DNA from: Sphingomonas daechungensis
GTDB taxonomy: Bacteria; Pseudomonadota; Alphaproteobacteria; Sphingomonadales; Sphingomonadaceae
Length of the DNA: 64,000 nt
NCBI RefSeq assembly: GCF_014489495.1
Contig: NZ_CP060780.1
Location: 2,243,001-2,307,000 of the forward strand
Direction of reading: 5' to 3'
In this document: piece by piece, positions 39,703-48,822 of the stretch
How the letters are laid out: the number at the start of each line of letters is the position of its first letter
Numbering within the stretch: the stretch's first letter is position 1
Translations under genes and position numbers: made by a program
The notes under the pieces: generated by a model
The model's input: only the letters and a program-made list of their open reading frames with translations
What the model was told of the DNA's origin: nothing
The model's database searches: none

Positions 39703-40784
39703 CTACTTGTCGAAGTAGACGGTGACGTCCGAGGACAGGCCGGCAATCATTGGCTTCGAGGGTGACCCGTCGAAGGCGATTCGGACCGGAACGCGCTGAG
39801 TGACCTTGACCCAGTTGCCGTTGGCGTTCTGCGCCGGGATGATCGCGAACTCGCTACCCGTGCCGGCGCCAATGCTCTGGACGTGTGCCTTGAATTCCTG
39901 CCCCGGATAAGCGTCGATCTCGATTTTCGCGCGCTGGCCCGGGAGCATCTTGCCGACGTCCTTTTCCTTGAAATTGGCCTCGACCCACGCGTTCTGGTTG
40001 TGAACGAGAGAGATCATGCCCACCCCCTGCACGGCCATCTGACCGACTTGGAGGCGGTCGGCATTGGCGATGGTGCCGTCCATCGGCGCACGGATCTCCG
40101 TGCGGGAAAGGTCGAGCTTCGCCTTGTCGACGGCCGCCTGGGCCTGCGCGATCGAAGGCTGCTCACCCGGAGCGAGCGCCGCATGTGCATTCGCTGCCCG
40201 CGCCCTGGCGTCCGCCAGAGCGGTTTCCGCAGTGCGGACCTCGTTGAGCGCATCCTCATAGTCGGCGCGCGTCGTGAAGCCGCGCTTCAGCAGCGCCGAC
40301 TGACGCGACAAAGCATTCTGCTTGATCTGAAGATTGGCCGCCGCGCCAGTGATGTCGGCGCCGGTGCCGGAAGCCTGGGTGCGCAGCTGCGTGGTCTGCA
40401 GCCGGGCTGCCGCGAGCTGGCCTTCCGCCTGCTCAAGCGCGACGCGGAAGGGCTCCGGATCGATACGGAAAAGGATCTGGCCGCGCTTCACGACGTCGCC
40501 GTTCTTCACATTCACGGCAATCACGGGCCCGTTCACTTGCGAACTGACGGAGACGATATCCTGCTTCACCGCGGCATTGTCCGTGGAAACGCTGTCGCCG
40601 CTTTCGAGCCAGTAGTAGCCGCCGCCAAGCAACAACAAAGCGGGCACGATGAGAAGCAGGAAGGGCCGCAGCCAGCGCCTCCTGCTCGGCCGGGGCTCGT
40701 CGATGACTTCGGCCGCGGCGGCCGTGGTCGCCTCATCCACCTCGGTGGGGTTCCGCTGATCTTTTCCTGCTTCATCTCGTTCAT
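39703..40784 (-). CDS. emrA: HlyD/EmrA-type membrane-fusion protein (one frameshift)
   Basis: About 360 residues. The N-terminal cytoplasmic part is followed by one membrane helix (PFLLLIVPALLLLGGGYYWL). Lipoyl half-motifs flank a coiled-coil hairpin (VSSQVNGPVIAVNVKNGDVV and IRAPMDGTIANADRLQVG). A one-base gap in the GGGG run 40747-40750 separates the first twelve codons (NEMKQEKISG) from the rest. ATG 40784 overlaps the marR stop (ATGA). It bridges EmrB to the outer membrane. Confidence 0.88.
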
Positions 40785-41224
40785 GCCTCGGCTGCTTTCC
40801 GGCCGCGCTGGATCACTGAAACATTTTCCCTGACGCGAGCGAGAATGGCGCTCACGCGCTCAAGCTCACTCGGTTCGATCCCGTCGAACGCTTCTTCGAC
40901 CAGTTCGTGTCCGATGCCTCGAAGGCGGGCGACGAGCGGCTTTGCCCGCTCGGTGACTTGAAGCCGCCAAACGCGACGGTCGGCGGGGTCCGGCGTTCGC
41001 TCGACATGGCCAGCCTCTTCAAGCCGGTCGACGATGCGTGACAGCGTGATCGGCTCGACGTCCAGCATGTCGGCGAGCTCGACCTGGCGGAGGCCCGGCA
41101 TCCGCGTCAGGCGAAGCAATACCTTCCATTGCGCGCGGGTTACGCCAAGCGCCGACGCTCGCCGGTCGAACGACTTGCGAAGCGCGTGCGCGGTCTCGGC
41201 AATTTGAAACGGCAAGTCTTCCAT
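40781..41224 (-). CDS. MarR-family transcriptional repressor
   Basis: A 147-residue winged-helix protein. The DNA-recognition region is LADMLDVEPITLSRIVDRLE with the wing DPADRRVWRLQVTE. It is the first gene of the emrA-emrB operon and presumably represses it, releasing DNA when it binds a drug-like ligand. A perfect inverted repeat lies twelve bases upstream of its start. Confidence 0.92.
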   Translation of the reverse strand: MEDLPFQIAETAHALRKSFDRRASALGVTRAQWKVLLRLTRMPGLRQVELADMLDVEPITLSRIVDRLEEAGHVERTPDPADRRVWRLQVTERAKPLVARLRGIGHELVEEAFDGIEPSELERVSAILARVRENVSVIQRGRKAAEA

Positions 41225-41235
41225 AGCCCTACATA

Positions 41236-41253
41236 TAATAAGCCTGCTTATTA
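41236..41253. promoter_or_regulatory. Candidate MarR operator
   Basis: TAATAAGC-CT-GCTTATTA is a perfect inverted repeat with 8-base arms. Its size and AT-rich, dyad-symmetric form fit MarR-family operators. It sits immediately upstream of the marR start, where it would overlap the promoter or ribosome site of the operon. Confidence 0.75.
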
Positions 41254-41381
41254 GTTCAACGCCAAACTAAGTGTAGCGTTCCCGACACAATCGAGATTCT
41301 CGTTATGCTTCAAAGGGGGGCAGCGGCACAATCGGCCGTGCCCGGCGTTTATTGACTTGGATTAATTCCGGAGCCCGACCC

Positions 41382-41576
41382 GTGGCTGATGAGCGCATCG
41401 TTGCTGTTGGATTGCTGACCCAGCGGGAAGTCGATCTGTTAGGAAAGAGCTTTTCGCGACTTTGGCCCGTCGACGACACGCCATGCTTCGCCGATCTGAT
41501 CGAGGCGATCGACAGGGCCGATGAGGAATTGAAAATGGCGCACCAGCTCCAACCGGTGCAACGCCTGGATCAGTAA
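41382..41576 (+). CDS. Small protein of unknown function
   Basis: A 64-residue protein from GTG 41382. It reads VAVGLLTQREVDLLGKSF, then a Trp/Pro segment (RLWPVDDTPCF) and an acidic amphipathic helix (LIEAIDRADEELK). It looks like a genuine soluble protein and similar short proteins occur in sphingomonads as far as I recall, but I know no function. A longer reading from 41352 is possible. Its end overlaps the end of the convergent HTH gene by seven bases. Confidence 0.55.
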   Translation: MADERIVAVGLLTQREVDLLGKSFSRLWPVDDTPCFADLIEAIDRADEELKMAHQLQPVQRLDQ

Positions 41577-41794
41577 ACGCGACGCTGCGCCGAAATCAGC
41601 ATTCGAAGCAACATCGCGACCGGTCGAGGAACGCCGACCTTTCCTTCAAGCCAGAGGCTCACGGCCGAGCGGGAAACACCAATCGCGTTGGCGAGATCGT
41701 TTTGCGTACGATAGCCCAGGGTCCGCATGGCGCTCCGAAGTTCTTCGGGCGACATGGACGCCAGCATTTCCTTGTTCGACGCGTCACTGGTCAT
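41570..41794 (-). CDS. Small XRE-type helix-turn-helix protein
   Basis: A 74-residue protein from ATG 41794 whose middle is a helix-turn-helix: YRTQNDLANAIGVSRSAVSLW, then a short LEGKVGVPRP wing-like loop and a hydrophobic helix. Such single-domain regulators often control an adjacent gene, perhaps the small gene it converges with. No cognate toxin is recognisable. Confidence 0.75.
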   Translation of the reverse strand: MTSDASNKEMLASMSPEELRSAMRTLGYRTQNDLANAIGVSRSAVSLWLEGKVGVPRPVAMLLRMLISAQRRVY

Positions 41795-41837
41795 CGGGAC
41801 GCACTGTAGCGGCTTAACGACGCTCGCGGGAAGGGCC

Positions 41838-42218
<381 letters not shown>

Positions 42219-42271
42219 TCAGGGCCGCATTTGGAAGGCAGTGGGCCGCACAAATCGATCGAAAGCCTGAA

Positions 42272-43027
42272 ATGAAAGCCATCATCCTCTCCGCCGGCCA
42301 GGGCTCGCGGCTCGGACATCTGGTCGACGGCCGTCCTAAGTGCCTGATCGAGTTCAGCGGACGCACTTTGCTCGACCGCCAGCTCGACACATTGGAGGCG
42401 AATGGCGTGCACGAGGCGGTCGTCGTTACCGGCTTCCACGACGAGCTGGTCAACGAGGCGATCGCGAAGCGGACCGGCGGCCCGAAGGTCCGGACGATCT
42501 TCAATCCGTTCTACAAGGTCGCCGACAACACGGGCTCACTCTACATGGCGCGCGAGGAACTGAGCGGCGATTGCCTGGTATGGAATGGCGACACGCTGGT
42601 TTCGCGCGACCTGATGGCCAAAGTTGTCGGCAACGACCGGTCCGGGATCTGCGTCACCATCGACCGCAAGGAGGGCTACGACGACGACGACATGAAGGTC
42701 GTCGCCGACGACGACGATGGCCGCCTGCGCGCAATCGGCAAGCGCATCACCGAAGGCGTCAACGCTGAGTCGATCGGCTTGCTCGCGTTCCGCTCAGGCG
42801 GCGCCGAGCAGTTCCGCGGCGCCATCGAAAAGGCGATGCGCACCAGCGAGGGGACCACCATCTGGTACCTCCGCGTGATCCACCACCTCGCTCAGACCGG
42901 AGAAGTGTGGACGCTCGACATCAACGGCGCGGAATGGGGCGAGGTCGACTTCCCGCCGGACGTGGAGGCGGCGCAAGACCTGACGGCCCGGTGGGATGCG
43001 GCGGCGGAGGCGGTTGCCGCCGAGTAG
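42272..43027 (+). CDS. Sugar/choline-phosphate nucleotidyltransferase family protein
   Basis: A 251-residue protein with the nucleotide-binding LSAGQGSRLGHLVDGRPK at the N-terminus, the metal Asp in VWNGDTLVS, and a late DINGAEWGEVDFPPD segment. This is the fold of LicC-type phosphocholine cytidylyltransferases and sugar-1-phosphate nucleotidyltransferases. The acidic residues needed for metal binding are present. The nucleoside and sugar substrates cannot be deduced; a choline- or glycan-decorating role is possible. Confidence 0.8.
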   Translation: MKAIILSAGQGSRLGHLVDGRPKCLIEFSGRTLLDRQLDTLEANGVHEAVVVTGFHDELVNEAIAKRTGGPKVRTIFNPFYKVADNTGSLYMAREELSGDCLVWNGDTLVSRDLMAKVVGNDRSGICVTIDRKEGYDDDDMKVVADDDDGRLRAIGKRITEGVNAESIGLLAFRSGGAEQFRGAIEKAMRTSEGTTIWYLRVIHHLAQTGEVWTLDINGAEWGEVDFPPDVEAAQDLTARWDAAAEAVAAE

Positions 43028-43129
43028 GAGTGTCAAGCTGGGCGGAGAGCGGTCGACGTGAATCTATTCACTCGCTGTTTCCAGCCGTCTGGCACGGGAC
43101 GGCCGCAAGAAGAAGAGAAGCAATTGGTT

Positions 43130-44337
43130 TCAGATGGCCCAATCCGCCTCCAACCAGATCTTGGTCGTATCGGTCGCGAACATGCTGGCATGATAGCGCG
43201 CAAGGCGGGCTGACAGCGCCAGGCGTTTCTTCTTCACGCTCGCCAGTAGATCCAATTCCTTTCCGTAGCGCTGATCGAGCCGATCGGAATTGAATCGGTG
43301 ATAAGTCACTGTGATGTCGAACGTATCGAAGGGCGCGAATTTTTTGGAGCTGTAGCCCGCGCTCCCGTAGAAATCCCGAAGCCCGTTGGGAGGGGTGGTC
43401 GTGAACTTGTCCGCCCAGCCGTTGAATTTGAACAAGCTGGCAAGCGGCGTTTGCACGCTGGTCAGCGGCAGACCCTCATCGGCTCCAAGAACCTCATAAC
43501 CGGCGCCGATACTAAACCCGCGATACCCGGATAAGGTCGCTTCGGCTAACCAGTACCTCGCGGAATAATCGTTGGGATTTCGACCGTAGTTGCTCTGACG
43601 GGCACCGCTCAAGGCATAAGTGACCTTGCCGACGCCCTTGATGGCTACAGACCCCGCCATCCTTGCGCCGTAAGTCTGACTGGAAAGCCGAAAGCCCTGA
43701 ACGGCAAGCTCGTCCTGGTCGACGAAATAGGCAAGACGGTCAGCGTAACCGGAACGCTTTGGTACCCTGCCAAGGCGAAGACATTATCGCCTGAGACAGC
43801 CTGCTGTCTGGCGCCCTGGCCGTGAGTCCCGTTCACCGTTCTGTCCGACCAGGCGTATGTCAGGTCCGCAAAGGGGCCGTTCGCTTTGCCGAGCTGAATT
43901 CGGGCCGCATCGAACGTTTGCTGGTTCTGACGAAAGTTGGACGATCCGACAAAGCGCTGGTCGGCGAGTTCCAGAACCTGGCGCCCTAACGTCGCAGTGT
44001 GGCCCTTCCCGTCGGCGTAGCGCATCTGCACGCGAATGAGCTCAACGTTTTGCGGATCAACCACCACCGGATGATCGAGGCGGCCGTTGGTACCGCTGTT
44101 GTAATCATCGACGAGGGCCGCAGTCGCCTCCGCCTCTGCCAAGACGGACCAAGGCCCGGCGGACAATGACACTCCCGGTCGGATGCGCATCGTGAAAGCC
44201 CGCGCATCGTCAGGAAGCCCGTCTTGTTCCACATGCTCGTATCGGACCCGAAGGTCGATCAGCGGCCGGAGCGCGAAGGTCTCGGCATTTGCCGCACCCG
44301 GAATCAGCAATGCTGCTGCTGCCGCCAAGTACTTCAT
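43130..44337 (-). CDS. Alginate-export/porin-family outer-membrane protein (one frameshift)
   Basis: About 403 residues with a signal peptide (LLIPGAANAE) and amphipathic strands of a large barrel. The motif LGRQVLELADQRFVGS is typical of the alginate-export (AlgE-like) porin family. A frameshift lies near 43750 between AGYQ and the AYFVDQDELAV segment. The C-terminus WLEADWAI fits the last strand of a porin. It lies downstream of the cation/proton antiporter, separated by a strong hairpin. Substrate unknown. Confidence 0.75.
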
Positions 44338-44357
44338 TGCAAATCCTTCGCAGAAAT

Positions 44358-44396
44358 GCCGCCCGCCCGGGTTTAGAGAGAGACGAGGCGGGCGGC
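44358..44396. other. Perfect 10-bp GC-rich hairpin
   Basis: GCCGCCCGCC (44358-44367) pairs exactly with GGCGGGCGGC (44387-44396) around a 19-base loop. It sits in the 65-base gap between the antiporter stop and the porin start on the minus strand. No T-run follows. It could end the antiporter message partially or protect the porin message. Confidence 0.5.
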
Positions 44397-44402
44397 GGGA
44401 GG

Positions 44403-45728
44403 TCAGGCGGCGTTTTGCACCATGCTGCCCTCAAGCTTGTCGAGCTCTCCGGATTCGCGAGCCTTCTTGCCGTAGACGTACTCGAACAGCGGTCCGGCCA
44501 TCATCGTCGTGACGATGGCCATCAGCACCATCATCGAGAAAAGCGTCGGACCGATGATGCCCTTCTGAAGTCCGATGTTGATTATGATCAGTTCCATGAG
44601 CCCGCGCGAATTCATCAGCGCGCCGATGCCGAGCGCAGTGCGATTGTCTTCGCCGGACAGCCGCGCGGCCGCCCAACACGCGCCGAACTTGGCGGCGATC
44701 GAGATGGCCAGGATACCGAGTGCAATCAGCAGCAGCGGGATGGAGTTCACCATGTCCATCCGAGTGTTGAGTCCGGAGTAGGTGAAGAACATCGGCAGCA
44801 GCATTACGACGGCAATCGGCTCAACCTTTCGCTTGAGCTCCTGGACGAACAGGCCGCGCGGCATGAAAGCGCCGAGCAGGAAGCCGCCGAAAACGGCGTG
44901 GATGCCGATCGCGTCCATCAGGAATGCCGACAGGCAGTAAAGCACTAGCGTTACGGCGAGGACCGTGTTGGTCATCTCGCCCTTGGCTTCGACCGCTCGC
45001 CCGAGCGGTGCGAGAAGGCGCTTGCCGAACAGGATCATGAAGGTCGCATAAAGCGCGCCGCCGCCGATCGCGATGACTGCTACGCCTGGCCCCGCGCCGA
45101 ATGTGGCGAGCACGATCGCAAGCACGCACCAGGAGACCGCATCGTCAAACGCCCCGGCGGTCAGCGAGAGCGTGCCGAGCGAGCTGTTGTTCAGTCCGCG
45201 CTCGTTGATGATACGAGCCAGCATCGGGAATGCCGTGAGTGCGATGCAGGCGCCCATGAACAGGGTGGCGTTCCACTGGCTGATCCCCGGCGTGAACAGG
45301 CCAGGCACGGTCAATAGAAACGGCGTGATCAAGATCGCGAACAGGAATGGCGTGGCGATCCCCGCAGCAGATACGCTGGCCGCACTTCTGGCCTTCGTCT
45401 TGAAGTGATCCAGCTGAAGCGTCGTGCCGACGAGGAACATGTACAGGCCGACACCGAATTGTGCCCCCGTGTAGAGAACACTCTTCGTCTCCTTCGGGAA
45501 AAGCGCCGCCTGGAAATCGGGAAAAGCCAGGCCAAGCAGAGAGGGGCCGAGGATGACTCCGGCGATCATCTCGCCGACGACCTGAGGCTGGCCCAGGAAC
45601 TTCTGGCCGAGCCAGCCGACGGCGCGGCAGGCGAAGATGATGACCGCAAGCTGGAGGAAGAAGTGAATGCTATAGTCGCCCGGCGAGAAGCTGTGCGAGG
45701 CGTTCACTGCCGGCCCATGCGCACCCAT
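44403..45728 (-). CDS. Cation:proton antiporter (CPA2/KefB-like)
   Basis: A 441-residue protein of about twelve membrane helices from ATG 45728. It has VVGEMIAGVILGPSLLG near the N-terminus, GAFDDAVSWCVLAI with acidic ion-binding residues in the fifth/sixth helix region, and a final LMNSRGLMELIIINIGLQ, the CPA2 signature. No TrkA-N regulatory domain follows. It probably exchanges sodium or potassium for protons in the inner membrane. A perfect palindrome lies upstream of its start. Confidence 0.85.
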   Translation of the reverse strand: MGAHGPAVNASHSFSPGDYSIHFFLQLAVIIFACRAVGWLGQKFLGQPQVVGEMIAGVILGPSLLGLAFPDFQAALFPKETKSVLYTGAQFGVGLYMFLVGTTLQLDHFKTKARSAASVSAAGIATPFLFAILITPFLLTVPGLFTPGISQWNATLFMGACIALTAFPMLARIINERGLNNSSLGTLSLTAGAFDDAVSWCVLAIVLATFGAGPGVAVIAIGGGALYATFMILFGKRLLAPLGRAVEAKGEMTNTVLAVTLVLYCLSAFLMDAIGIHAVFGGFLLGAFMPRGLFVQELKRKVEPIAVVMLLPMFFTYSGLNTRMDMVNSIPLLLIALGILAISIAAKFGACWAAARLSGEDNRTALGIGALMNSRGLMELIIINIGLQKGIIGPTLFSMMVLMAIVTTMMAGPLFEYVYGKKARESGELDKLEGSMVQNAA

Positions 45729-45853
45729 GATGTCCCGAACGCCTTGACTGTCTCGCTCCAAAGTCCCGTCACTATTCAGCCTCCCCCGCCGCCAACCGGT
45801 CGTCGAACAAGAGACAGGAAGGTGGGAAACTCCATCGCGCACAACAGTGAATT

Positions 45854-45865
45854 GTTAGCGCTAAC
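45854..45865. promoter_or_regulatory. Perfect palindrome GTTAGCGCTAAC
   Basis: A 12-base perfect palindrome centred on a CG step. Such sequences are typical operators of LacI/GalR-family regulators in alpha- and gammaproteobacteria. It is 126 bases upstream of the antiporter start and 110 bases upstream of the antitoxin gene on the other strand. No LacI-family gene is present in this window. Confidence 0.5.
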
Positions 45866-45975
45866 GGCGATTTCGGCACTTTGTGCAATTTTTGTTGCGA
45901 GGACGACACGAAGTAGTAACGTGCCTACGTTTTATCGCCTGAATTGTAGGTATGTAGGATCATTGGAGCCGAACT

Positions 45976-46215
45976 TTGAAGAGCTTCGGAAGCCGCGAAT
46001 TCAATCAGGATGTGAGCCAGGCGAAGCGAGTCGCGCTGTATGAGCCTGTCTTCGTGACCGACCGCGGAAAGCCGACCCATGTCCTGTTGAGTATCGACGC
46101 CTACCGCCACCTCGTGGGCAAGACGGACACGATCGCCGACCTCCTGAAGTCCTCCGAAGCGATAAGCGCCGAGCCTGACTGGCGTTCGGCGGGGCCCTGG
46201 GCGCGGAAGGGCTAG
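45976..46215 (+). CDS. Phd/YefM-family antitoxin
   Basis: A 79-residue protein starting with TTG 45976. It has the Phd fold: SREFNQDVSQAKRVA then PVFVTDRGKPTHVLLSIDAYRHL, followed by a C-terminal toxin-binding tail. It lies two bases before the PIN-domain toxin gene, forming a type II toxin-antitoxin operon that probably represses its own promoter. Confidence 0.88.
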   Translation: MKSFGSREFNQDVSQAKRVALYEPVFVTDRGKPTHVLLSIDAYRHLVGKTDTIADLLKSSEAISAEPDWRSAGPWARKG

Positions 46216-46217
46216 GC

Positions 46218-46709
46218 GTGCACCTGCTGGACACCGGCGTAGTCTGGGCTATGCGCGGCCATGACTCCGCTCAGCCAGACGAACAATTGCTGGAGTGGGT
46301 ATCGGGGCAGATGCCGAGCACGCTCTACGTGTCCGTCGTTTCCCTGATGGAGTTCGAGAACGGAACGCGGTCCATGGAGCGAAAGGACAAACTGTCTTCC
46401 GCCGCAATCCGTGAATGGATCGACACGCGCTTTCGCCCTGCATTCTCAGGAAGGATCATTCCCATCGACGAAGCCGTCGTCCGACGCTGGTCGCATATGG
46501 GCTATTCGGATTTCCGCGATGGCATTCTTGCCGCAACGGCGGTGGAGCATGGCCTGGTCATCGCGACGCGAGAGCCAGGCAATTTTCGCACCGGAAAGGT
46601 CAAGACGATCAACCCGTGGACCTACACGCCCGACGCGGACGACCTCGACTGGCGGCGCGCGTCGCGAAGCGCCCCGATCTGGCTCAAGAGTCTCTTTGTC
46701 CGCGCCTGA
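46218..46709 (+). CDS. VapC-type PIN-domain toxin
   Basis: A 163-residue protein from GTG 46218. PIN motifs are LLDTGVVWA (first Asp), SLMEFENG (Glu), and FRDGILAATAVEHGL (Asp). The last acidic position in the usual TRN..DF motif reads TREPGNF, so a common fourth ligand is Asn here. The family cleaves RNA, often tRNA. The C-terminus is longer than most VapC by about 20 residues. Its stop codon abuts the stop of the convergent halogenase gene (TGATCA). Confidence 0.88.
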   Translation: MHLLDTGVVWAMRGHDSAQPDEQLLEWVSGQMPSTLYVSVVSLMEFENGTRSMERKDKLSSAAIREWIDTRFRPAFSGRIIPIDEAVVRRWSHMGYSDFRDGILAATAVEHGLVIATREPGNFRTGKVKTINPWTYTPDADDLDWRRASRSAPIWLKSLFVRA

Positions 46710-48248
46710 TCAGGCGGCTTCGGTAAGCTCGGAAACGAGATCGCGATGGGAAGGCAGGTCGCGCGCGGCCTTCTCGCCGAAGGCCTGGATGCGCTCGAAA
46801 AGCCGCTGAGCGGCCGCGACTTTCGGGAAGTCGGACCGGCCGGCCGACAGATCGGTCTGAAACTCCATTCCGTAGAGAATGTACTGATAATTGAAGAAGG
46901 CGAAGCTTTCGACATCGAGGATGAAGTCGAAACGTCCCGGCGGGCGGTAGCGCCACTGTGCCAGGAGCTCGCGCAACTCTTCCGGGATAGTCGCCGGATC
47001 GGCATTCTCACGCCAGAAGGGCTCTTCCCGCTTTGACAGGCAGTAATGGAGTTTCAAGAACTTCACGATGTTCTCGAACCGCGCCGACATCAGCTGGTTG
47101 AAACGGCGTGCCGGGGCGTCGACGGGTCCGTAGTGCGGGAATAGCTCGGCGATCATTCCCACCGCCGCTTCGATCAGCACAAGGCCCGTCGCCTCCAGCG
47201 GCTCGACGAAACCCGCCGAGAGCCCAACCGAGACGCAATTCCGCACCCACTGCTTCTGGCGATAGCCCGGCTCGAATGCCAGGATGCGGACATTGGCTTC
47301 TATGAACTGCGGTCCGATGTAATCGCCAAGGATGGCAACGGCGCGGTCGTCGTCAATGTGATCGCCCGAATAGACGCAACCGATCCCGCGCGACCCGGCG
47401 AGGCCGATGTCCCAGGTCCAGCCGCCCTCATGCGCGGTCGCCAGCGTGTAACTTTCGATCGGCGCATTTGGCGTGCTGTACGGAATCTTGCAGGCGGCGG
47501 CCCGGTTGGTGAAAAGCCGATCGCTAACGGACTCTAACGGGCTGCCCAGGGCCCGTCCGATCAGCTCGGCGCGGAAGCCGCTGCAGTCGATGTACAAATC
47601 GGCGTTCAGCTCGCTTCCGTCCTTCAGAACCACGCGGTCGATGGCGCCGTCATCGGTCAGTTCCGCATGCTCGAGTTCGCCTGAGATATGGACCACGCCC
47701 AATTCCTGCGCTCGTTCGGCGAGAAGGCGTGCCAGGCTGTGGGCGTCGACATGATAGGCATAATTGAGTGGGCCGTCGAAATCCGGCTCACCCGGCCGCT
47801 TCGGTCCGCGCTTGGCGCCTGCCACGCGGTCCTGGATGGTGACGGCCTCGGCAAAGGAGGGCCGCGAGTTGGACTCCTGCAGCAGCCAGTATGGAACGAG
47901 GCTGGTTTCCTCGGAATAGAACGGGGCTTCGAACGGGTGGAAGAAATGGTGCCGCTTCCCGGGCTGGGGCGCGTGGAGCCAGTCGTTGAACAGAATGCCT
48001 TGCTTGAACGTCGCGGACGACTGGCGGATGAACTTGCGCTCATCGATGTCGAGGAAGCGCAACGTTTCTCGGATCGTCGGAAAGGTCCCCTCGCCAACCC
48101 CGATAATGCCAATGTCGGGCGATTCCAGCAGAGTGATCTTCAGATGCGGGTTGTCCTGCAGCGCGAGCGCCTTTGCGAGGTACGCGGCCGAAAGCCAACC
48201 GGCCGTTCCACCGCCGACAACCAAGATATTCCTGCTGACGCTATCCAT
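46710..48248 (-). CDS. Flavin-dependent tryptophan halogenase-family protein
   Basis: An intact 512-residue protein of the PrnA/RebH family. It contains the FAD motif VVGGGTAGWLSA, the active-site Lys in SATFKQGILFNDW near residue 80, and FVEPLEATG carrying the conserved Glu. The hallmark WxWxIP motif is present only partly, as GWTWDIGL (Gly in place of Pro). Such enzymes chlorinate indoles with FADH2, chloride and oxygen; sphingomonad copies act on unknown substrates. No flavin reductase gene is adjacent. Confidence 0.85.
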   Translation of the reverse strand: MDSVSRNILVVGGGTAGWLSAAYLAKALALQDNPHLKITLLESPDIGIIGVGEGTFPTIRETLRFLDIDERKFIRQSSATFKQGILFNDWLHAPQPGKRHHFFHPFEAPFYSEETSLVPYWLLQESNSRPSFAEAVTIQDRVAGAKRGPKRPGEPDFDGPLNYAYHVDAHSLARLLAERAQELGVVHISGELEHAELTDDGAIDRVVLKDGSELNADLYIDCSGFRAELIGRALGSPLESVSDRLFTNRAAACKIPYSTPNAPIESYTLATAHEGGWTWDIGLAGSRGIGCVYSGDHIDDDRAVAILGDYIGPQFIEANVRILAFEPGYRQKQWVRNCVSVGLSAGFVEPLEATGLVLIEAAVGMIAELFPHYGPVDAPARRFNQLMSARFENIVKFLKLHYCLSKREEPFWRENADPATIPEELRELLAQWRYRPPGRFDFILDVESFAFFNYQYILYGMEFQTDLSAGRSDFPKVAAAQRLFERIQAFGEKAARDLPSHRDLVSELTEAA

Positions 48249-48355
48249 TTCGTTCGCGATAGCGGGCTAATCGTTCTGAGAACATAGGAACGACGCGTCC
48301 CGACCTTCCCTACCTGGTGGCAGAAATGGGTCGAAAGCAGACGGTGGACGAGCGT

Positions 48356-48763
48356 CTAAGAGGTGGGAGGCAAAAACCTGCTGACCACATCACGCGCCAG
48401 CCGCGCCGGACGCTGCGTCACCGCGTCGAGGCAGCACCAGCAGCTCTTCACTTCGCTGAGCACGTCCTGCCCGCGCCGGACGACCGTGGTGAAGTAGGCG
48501 CGAGCGCCCTCGACCTTCTCCGCGATCACCTCCGCGACGACATTGTCCTGGAGGAAGGTCGGCTTGCGGTAGGAAATCTCATGCTTGAGCGCGACCCACA
48601 GGTGCCGCGCCACCGCGTCGGGCGGAGCGACGCTCTGCCAATAATCGATCACGGCGTCCTGAACCCATTTCAGGTACACGGAATTGTTGACATGACCCAT
48701 GTGGTCGATGTCGGACGGATCGATCGCGACCGGGTGTCGAAACATGTGCAAGCTCGTGCTCAT
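48356..48763 (-). CDS. 4HBT-type acyl-CoA thioesterase (hotdog fold)
   Basis: A 135-residue hotdog protein from ATG 48763: DIDHMGHVNNSVYLKWVQDA, with the catalytic Asp and HVNN motif of the YbgC/4-hydroxybenzoyl-CoA thioesterase group, then ISYRKPTFLQDNV. It hydrolyses an acyl-CoA of unknown chain. ATG 48763 is preceded by GGGAG and lies in a start-region hairpin. It could also start at TTG 48799, but that lacks a binding site and family similarity. Confidence 0.82.
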   Translation of the reverse strand: MSTSLHMFRHPVAIDPSDIDHMGHVNNSVYLKWVQDAVIDYWQSVAPPDAVARHLWVALKHEISYRKPTFLQDNVVAEVIAEKVEGARAYFTTVVRRGQDVLSEVKSCWCCLDAVTQRPARLARDVVSRFLPPTS

Positions 48764-48780
48764 GGGAGACAAACTCCCAT
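48760..48780 (-). promoter_or_regulatory. Start-codon hairpin and six-codon upstream reading frame
   Basis: ATGGGAG-TTTGT-CTCCCAT is a perfect 7-bp stem (minus strand, 48780-48762) that contains the thioesterase ATG in its 3' arm and the GGGAG ribosome site in its 5' arm. The upstream ATG opens a frame of six codons whose TGA overlaps the thioesterase ATG. Both would couple or limit translation; the function is inferred. Confidence 0.5.
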
Positions 48781-48803
48781 TAACTGACAAAAGTGTCAAT
48801 TAA
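48780..48803. promoter_or_regulatory. 24-base near-perfect palindrome (candidate operator)
   Basis: TTAACTGACA and TGTCAATTAA flank a four-base AAAG centre with one mismatch. It lies between the map stop and the thioesterase start, where it would cover the thioesterase promoter. TGACA..TGTCA dyads are typical of TetR- or GntR-type operators; no such regulator is nearby. Confidence 0.6.
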
Positions 48804-48822
48804 CTGTTAGTTCCGACGCGCC

